From Bipolaris cookei (Eukaryota > Ascomycota > Dothideomycetes > Pleosporales > Pleosporaceae), in contig NRSV01000048.1 in assembly GCA_002286855.1 (NCBI GenBank), positions 224,150 to 288,149 on the forward strand: 64,000 bases of DNA. Direction: 5' to 3'. Position numbers and translations under genes: made by a program. Below, in pieces: positions 60,555 through 64,000 of the stretch (the first letter of the stretch is position 1; each line of letters opens with the position of its first letter). The notes below the pieces were generated by a model that saw only the letters and a program-made list of their open reading frames with translations, was not told where the DNA came from and made no database searches.

Positions 60555-61145
60555 TTAAGCCGCAGGCGACACCGTTGGGGCAGCCGCGGCATCACCCTCG
60601 AATGTCTTTATCCTGTAGTTGGTGTGCCAAAGGCCGTTGTCATAGTACTGTATAGGACCGTCATCCTCGGAGACGGTGATGGTAATGAAGATTGGCTTTG
60701 GCGTCTCGATTGGTATCGATGTGCTATTTGATGGCACGCTTGTGGGCGTGGTTGGTGTGGCAGCTGGAGGTGTCGAAAAAATAGGAGTTGATGGTGACGC
60801 GCATCTAGATATCGAGGAGACCGACAGGGAACTCGACGATGACGCCGCTACGCTGCTTGAGCTTGGGCAGGGCGTAGGTGCGGGCACCGGGTTCGGTTTG
60901 ACGACTGTTGCCGTCACCTCTCTAGTAATAGTCTCTCCTGGGACAATAACCTCAACAGTCGTTGTCGTCTTAATAGTTGAAGTCGGCGTCGTAGATGTCT
61001 CGGTTGAATCTCCACCAACATTGACAACCGCATAACTCTTGCTCCTCACGGCAAGCTTTCCTGCTCCTGCCGAACCAAAGGGTCGTCCACTGGCGAGTGT
61101 CGAGAAAAGAGCGGCCAGTGCTAGAGTCCGCTTGTTGAAAAGCAT
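60555..61145 (-). CDS. small secreted Ser/Thr/Pro-rich protein, 196 aa
   Basis: Intronless frame from Met 61145. Residues 1-19 form a signal peptide ('RTLALAALFSTLASG'). The body is Thr/Ser/Pro-rich, with 'TSTIKTTTTVEVIVPGETIT' and a poly-Ser run around residue 100, typical of O-glycosylated wall or secreted proteins. The C-terminal ~50 residues look ordered ('IFITITVSEDDGPIQYYDNGLWHTNYRI'). There is no hydrophobic C-terminus, so no GPI anchor is predicted. Only two Cys occur in the mature part, so it is not a cysteine-rich effector type. Function unknown. Confidence 0.75.
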   Translation of the reverse strand: MLFNKRTLALAALFSTLASGRPFGSAGAGKLAVRSKSYAVVNVGGDSTETSTTPTSTIKTTTTVEVIVPGETITREVTATVVKPNPVPAPTPCPSSSSVAASSSSSLSVSSISRCASPSTPIFSTPPAATPTTPTSVPSNSTSIPIETPKPIFITITVSEDDGPIQYYDNGLWHTNYRIKTFEGDAAAAPTVSPAA

Positions 61146-61633
61146 GGTGTTGGTAAACAAAGGAAGGTGTATGAACAAGTCCGAATGCTGACTGTCGTGA
61201 AAAAGTGTCGATCACGGCTTGAATTTCGGCTGGTACTGAAAGAGATCGTTGTGGAAACTACCAGGTCGGTATTCGTATTTGAGATCCATATTCGCCTAGC
61301 CGTTAGGTTGCGTAACTTCTAGCAGGCTGTAAATGTGGAGGTTGGTGATGGCTGGGTTGGTCCGTGCATTCTAGTAGGGCCAGCCAGCCTAGAACCACCA
61401 TCACCCAAACCGCCAACACTGCCATCCTGGAATTTTTTGCGAAGCCCGTTTTACGCAGGGATGAATGACCTGATCATTCGTCATGACGCGTTGATTGGCG
61501 TGCAAAAGGAATCAGATTACGTTGCGCGCGGCTCAGCACTACGGTGTAGCCATCACGCGCCATCAGTCGCCCTTCCGTCCTCTGCATCCCCGTCTTTATT
61601 ATATGTATGCTTAGGTCGCAGCACAGTACTAAG
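61146..61633. other. intergenic, no gene seen
   Basis: Promoter of the secreted-protein gene, then a plus frame (61335-61790) without recognisable content. Confidence 0.45.
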
Positions 61634-62037
61634 TTATGCCAAAAGTCCGTCGGCTATCTCCTTGTCATCTACTTTAGCAGGGAATGAGCCTCCAGCATAC
61701 TTGACAATCAGTTTGCGCTTCAAATACGCTCTCTCTACTTGCCGGAACAGTCCGAAGCATCCAATGCCTAGTCTTAAGCATCTTTGGTAATTATACCGCA
61801 CAATTCTATAGAAATCTCGTATGGTATGCCCAATTCAGCTTCGCTGAAGTCTCCAATTGATTCTGGAGCCATTGGATTCAAGAGTGCTGATACAACAGCA
61901 TGCTTGATCGTTAAGGAACACTGCGAAGAATAGTTGGTGCTGAAGAGGGCATGTCCGTTTTTGTGATCGGCTCTGCTGACTAAGGGCCCTGCACTTCACC
62001 CATGTTGGTACAAAACTCCTGCTCTAGTGCTGTGCAT
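61634..62037 (-). pseudogene. degenerate coding remnant of unknown family
   Basis: Minus-strand reading from 62037 gives coding-like sequence with a TGA at 61998-61996. It then runs 'LFSTNYSSQCSLTIKHAVV', 'LLNPMAPESIGDFSEAELG' and 'IPYEISIEL' until a TAA at 61776. A second minus frame overlaps and continues it ('LGIGCFGLFRQVERAYLKRK', 'YAGGSFPAKVDDKEIADGLL') to a TAA at 61634. Two adjacent coding-like frames joined by a frame change, plus a stop, suggest a dead gene. I do not recognise the parent protein; a transposon or a host gene family is possible. Confidence 0.35.
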
Positions 62038-62440
62038 CTGGTTGACCTCACTTGATTGGGAGAAGGTTGATACTAACACTCCCCAAGGCAGACCAGAAGA
62101 CAGATCATATAGTCCAAAAAATTTCCATACATTGGATCTCAAGTTAATTACACCCTACTTCTAACGGCTCAATGGTCCGTCCAACTCGAAACTCGCTTGG
62201 TTGAGATAGTCACCCGACTGCGTAAGCGGCATCGACCAACCAAATTTGCGTGTAGAACTTGTTGTGTTTACACGGAAATTGTATGTTAAGCAGTCCGAGG
62301 AGGCGTCGCCGCTTTCCGAGGAGGTATCACCGCTTTGCGATTATGCAAGCGTTGTGCGTCGCAGACCAGTCATAAAGCTCTCTGACGACACTATGCATAC
62401 TCATTGTCCTTTCTTGAACAATATAGAAGGAAAGCTATTA
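62038..62440. other. degenerate DNA left of the fold-back element
   Basis: Short frames with stops, no recognisable gene. A small direct repeat 'CGAGGAGGCGTCGCCGCTTT / CGAGGAGGTATCACCGCTTT' lies at ~62297-62336. Confidence 0.4.
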
Positions 62441-62732
62441 ACGTATTCCATCAGCGAGAGAGCCACATCAGCGAGGGCCACTTTTTCTTGGCATTGCGAA
62501 CTTCACGTACAAAACACTATGCATCAACAACCATAAGGATTTTCTAACTCAGCGAGAAGAAAGAGTTATTCTAGCTCTTCAGGCCTTTCGTACAGGCCAG
62601 TTTTAGACTGCGACGCGCTGCTGCTGCCCATAATATACCTTTTCAGCGCCTTTCTGGTTGGCTTAACAAAATTACTTTTTCGGCCTCAAGTAACCCAAAC
62701 TGACGCAAGCTTACTATAACTGAAGAGCAGAC
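62441..62732 (+). repeat. left arm of perfect 292-bp inverted repeat
   Basis: Compared base by base with the reverse complement of 63237-63528: no difference in 292 positions. Read on the plus strand it encodes the degenerate N-terminal helix-turn-helix part of the transposase. Confidence 0.95.
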
Positions 62733-63420
62733 GTACGGTATATATGCTTCTTCGTACCATGCAGAGATGTGGACGTGTCCTTTGTAGATGATGAATGGCG
62801 GGGTAGCGTATCCCGCAGCGTAGAGGCTCTGGATGACAGTAACCCACTCGCGATTGCCTGGCTGAACAAGAGTAGGTCTCGTACGATGTTCTGAACCTTT
62901 AATCACCTTCATTGAGCCAATTACATCCATCTGAAACCCAGTTTCATCAAAGTTGTGGATGTCATCTGAAGACACCCCATACTTCTTAATTGTCTCTCGT
63001 ATGAGCTTGAACCACGCGTTAATAACCTCTGGATCCTTTTGCTGTATTCTCTGGCGGTCCTTTTCCCGATTGAAGACTCTTCTGAGCTCGTCTGAACGCG
63101 ATACGAATCACTCTGGCCAGTTCTTGACCAAAGGCTGACCACCTCGTACACGCAGTAGTTTCTCTGCCATATCTGCTACCTCACACAGTCGGGGGCAAAT
63201 CCTCGCGATTCTAGGTAAAGAATATAGCGTACGATTGTCTGCTCTTCAGTTATAGTAAGCTTGCGTCAGTTTGGGTTACTTGAGGCCGAAAAAGTAATTT
63301 TGTTAAGCCAACCAGAAAGGCGCTGAAAAGGTATATTATGGGCAGCAGCAGCGCGTCGCAGTCTAAAACTGGCCTGTACGAAAGGCCTGAAGAGCTAGAA
63401 TAACTCTTTCTTCTCGCTGA
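62733..63420 (-). pseudogene. truncated pogo/Fot1-type transposase
   Basis: Reading the minus strand from the right arm, the order is helix-turn-helix ('ALQAFRTGQF', 'AAAAHNIPFQRLSGWLNKI'), the second DNA-binding part ('RKLTITEEQTIVRYILYLES', 'ADMAEKLLRVRGGQPLVKNW') and the DDE core start ('VINAWFKLIRETIKKYGV', 'HNFDETGFQM' with the first catalytic Asp, 'VIQSLYAAGY'). It is broken by frameshifts (one after 'RTGQF', one after 'ESRGF') and by TGA codons before 'RKLTIT' and after 'NWPE'. It stops at 'AWYEEAYIP', where the left arm begins, so the second and third catalytic acids are absent. Confidence 0.85.
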
Positions 63421-63528
63421 GTTAGAAAATCCTTATGGTTGTTGATGCATAGTGTTTTGTACGTGAAGTTCGCAATGCCAAGAAAAAGTGGCCCTCGCTG
63501 ATGTGGCTCTCTCGCTGATGGAATACGT
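63237..63528 (-). repeat. right arm of perfect 292-bp inverted repeat
   Basis: Identical in reverse complement to 62441-62732. This copy is collinear with the transposase remnant of the centre, so it is the likely original. Confidence 0.95.
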
Positions 63529-63530
63529 TA

Positions 63531-64000
63531 CTCTCAATTCTAATACTTACGCTGCAAAGTATGAGTGGAGGATGAGAAAGCAAATAGCTATACCCTCTAC
63601 CGGCAGAAATATATTAAGTGCCTTCTTTCAGCTTAAACTAGGGCACTGTTACCTAAAGAGCTTTCTATTTTGTTGGGATATATATCGAGGTCGAACTTAC
63701 GACCTCGGTGTTACCTCAAGAGTTCAGTGCTGACGACTCTTGGCATAGGCCAGCGCACATATTGTAGGTGGTCAGTGCTGCAACACCATCTCGGAACGCA
63801 ACACCGACTGTATATATGGGCACCCACACAAATGAAGCTGTACAGCCCCATACAAAAGCTGATATCACCAGATTTTTTGTTGGAGTAGTCTGCCAGTAAT
63901 ACGGTATATTTATATTTACTCATATTTCTTCGGCAACTTAATATTCCGGCCGCGCGTGGTGGTTTTGGGCGGAGGCTTAGGGATTGGCTCCGCAACACTA
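63531..64000. other. degenerate DNA right of the element, with two hairpins
   Basis: AT-rich with no recognisable gene. It contains an 8-bp stem hairpin at 63686-63707 (CGAGGTCG, loop AACTTA, CGACCTCG) and a 7-bp stem at 63717-63742, spaced like arms of a tRNA-related repeat. The last ~60 bases turn GC-rich (GGCCGCGCGTGG). Confidence 0.4.

Larger units (their letters stand above)
62441..63528. mobile_element. Fot1/pogo-like (Tc1-mariner) element rearranged into a 1088-bp fold-back
   Basis: The element begins ACGTATTCC and ends GGAATACGT, and is flanked by TA on both sides (62439-62440, 63529-63530), the target dinucleotide of Tc1/mariner elements. Its two ends are identical 292-bp inverted repeats around a 504-bp centre. 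The centre and right arm carry a pogo-type transposase remnant on the minus strand ('NFDETGFQMDVIGSMKVI', 'PGNREWVTVIQSLYAAGYAT', 'PPFIIYKGHVHISAWYEE'). The left arm is an inverted copy of the transposase 5' region and replaces the missing 3' half. Not autonomous. Confidence 0.85.

Noticed and set aside
1..64000. tRNA, rRNA, CRISPR or secondary-metabolite cluster
   Set aside because: No intact tRNA fold or rRNA sequence seen. The P450, Dap1-like gene and dioxygenase are far apart, and no polyketide or peptide synthetase is present. CRISPR is not expected in a fungus and no array is visible.

Overview
The window is nuclear DNA of a filamentous ascomycete. The evidence is short GT-AG introns (about 50-175 nt), Zn(II)2Cys6 regulators of fungal type, a fused QutR-type quinate repressor, a P450, a fasciclin GPI protein and a Fot1/pogo-like transposon remnant. 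The overall style resembles Dothideomycetes (Pleosporales); that placement is inference from remembered protein resemblance, not a search. All gene models were spliced by hand so that reading frame is kept across every intron.

Left part (1-15.6 kb), ordinary gene-dense DNA: BTB/POZ-like protein (-), a small two-exon membrane protein (+), a three-exon HMG-box-like protein (+), an intradiol ring-cleavage dioxygenase (-), a large low-complexity protein (-), a Dap1/MAPR cytochrome-b5-like haem protein (+), a DUF3445 protein (+) and the Prp4 spliceosomal kinase (-).

Middle (15.6-36 kb), gene-poor: about 7.7 kb with no recognisable gene leads to a Zn(II)2Cys6/DUF3425 regulator at 23.4-25.1 kb, followed by 3.6 kb more with a 26-nt C tract. 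Then come an F-box protein (-), another 3 kb gene-poor stretch, and a five-exon cytochrome P450 (+).

Right part (36-61.2 kb): a two-FAS1 fasciclin GPI protein (-), a single-pass basic protein (-), an uncharacterised membrane-anchored coiled-coil protein (-), the divergently transcribed quinate regulators QutR-like (-) and QutA-like (+) with a QA-1F/QUTA-type 16-mer between them, a two-TM conserved protein (-), a 7TM GPCR-like protein (+), retromer Vps35 (-) and a small secreted Ser/Thr-rich protein (-).

Right end (61.3-64 kb): degenerate DNA. It contains a Fot1/pogo-like element of 1088 bp whose two ends are a perfect 292-bp inverted repeat flanked by TA. The inverted repeat duplicates the 5' part of an already broken transposase gene. 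I see no wholly new system that can be claimed from sequence alone; the most unusual objects are this fold-back element and the isolated QutA/QutR pair.
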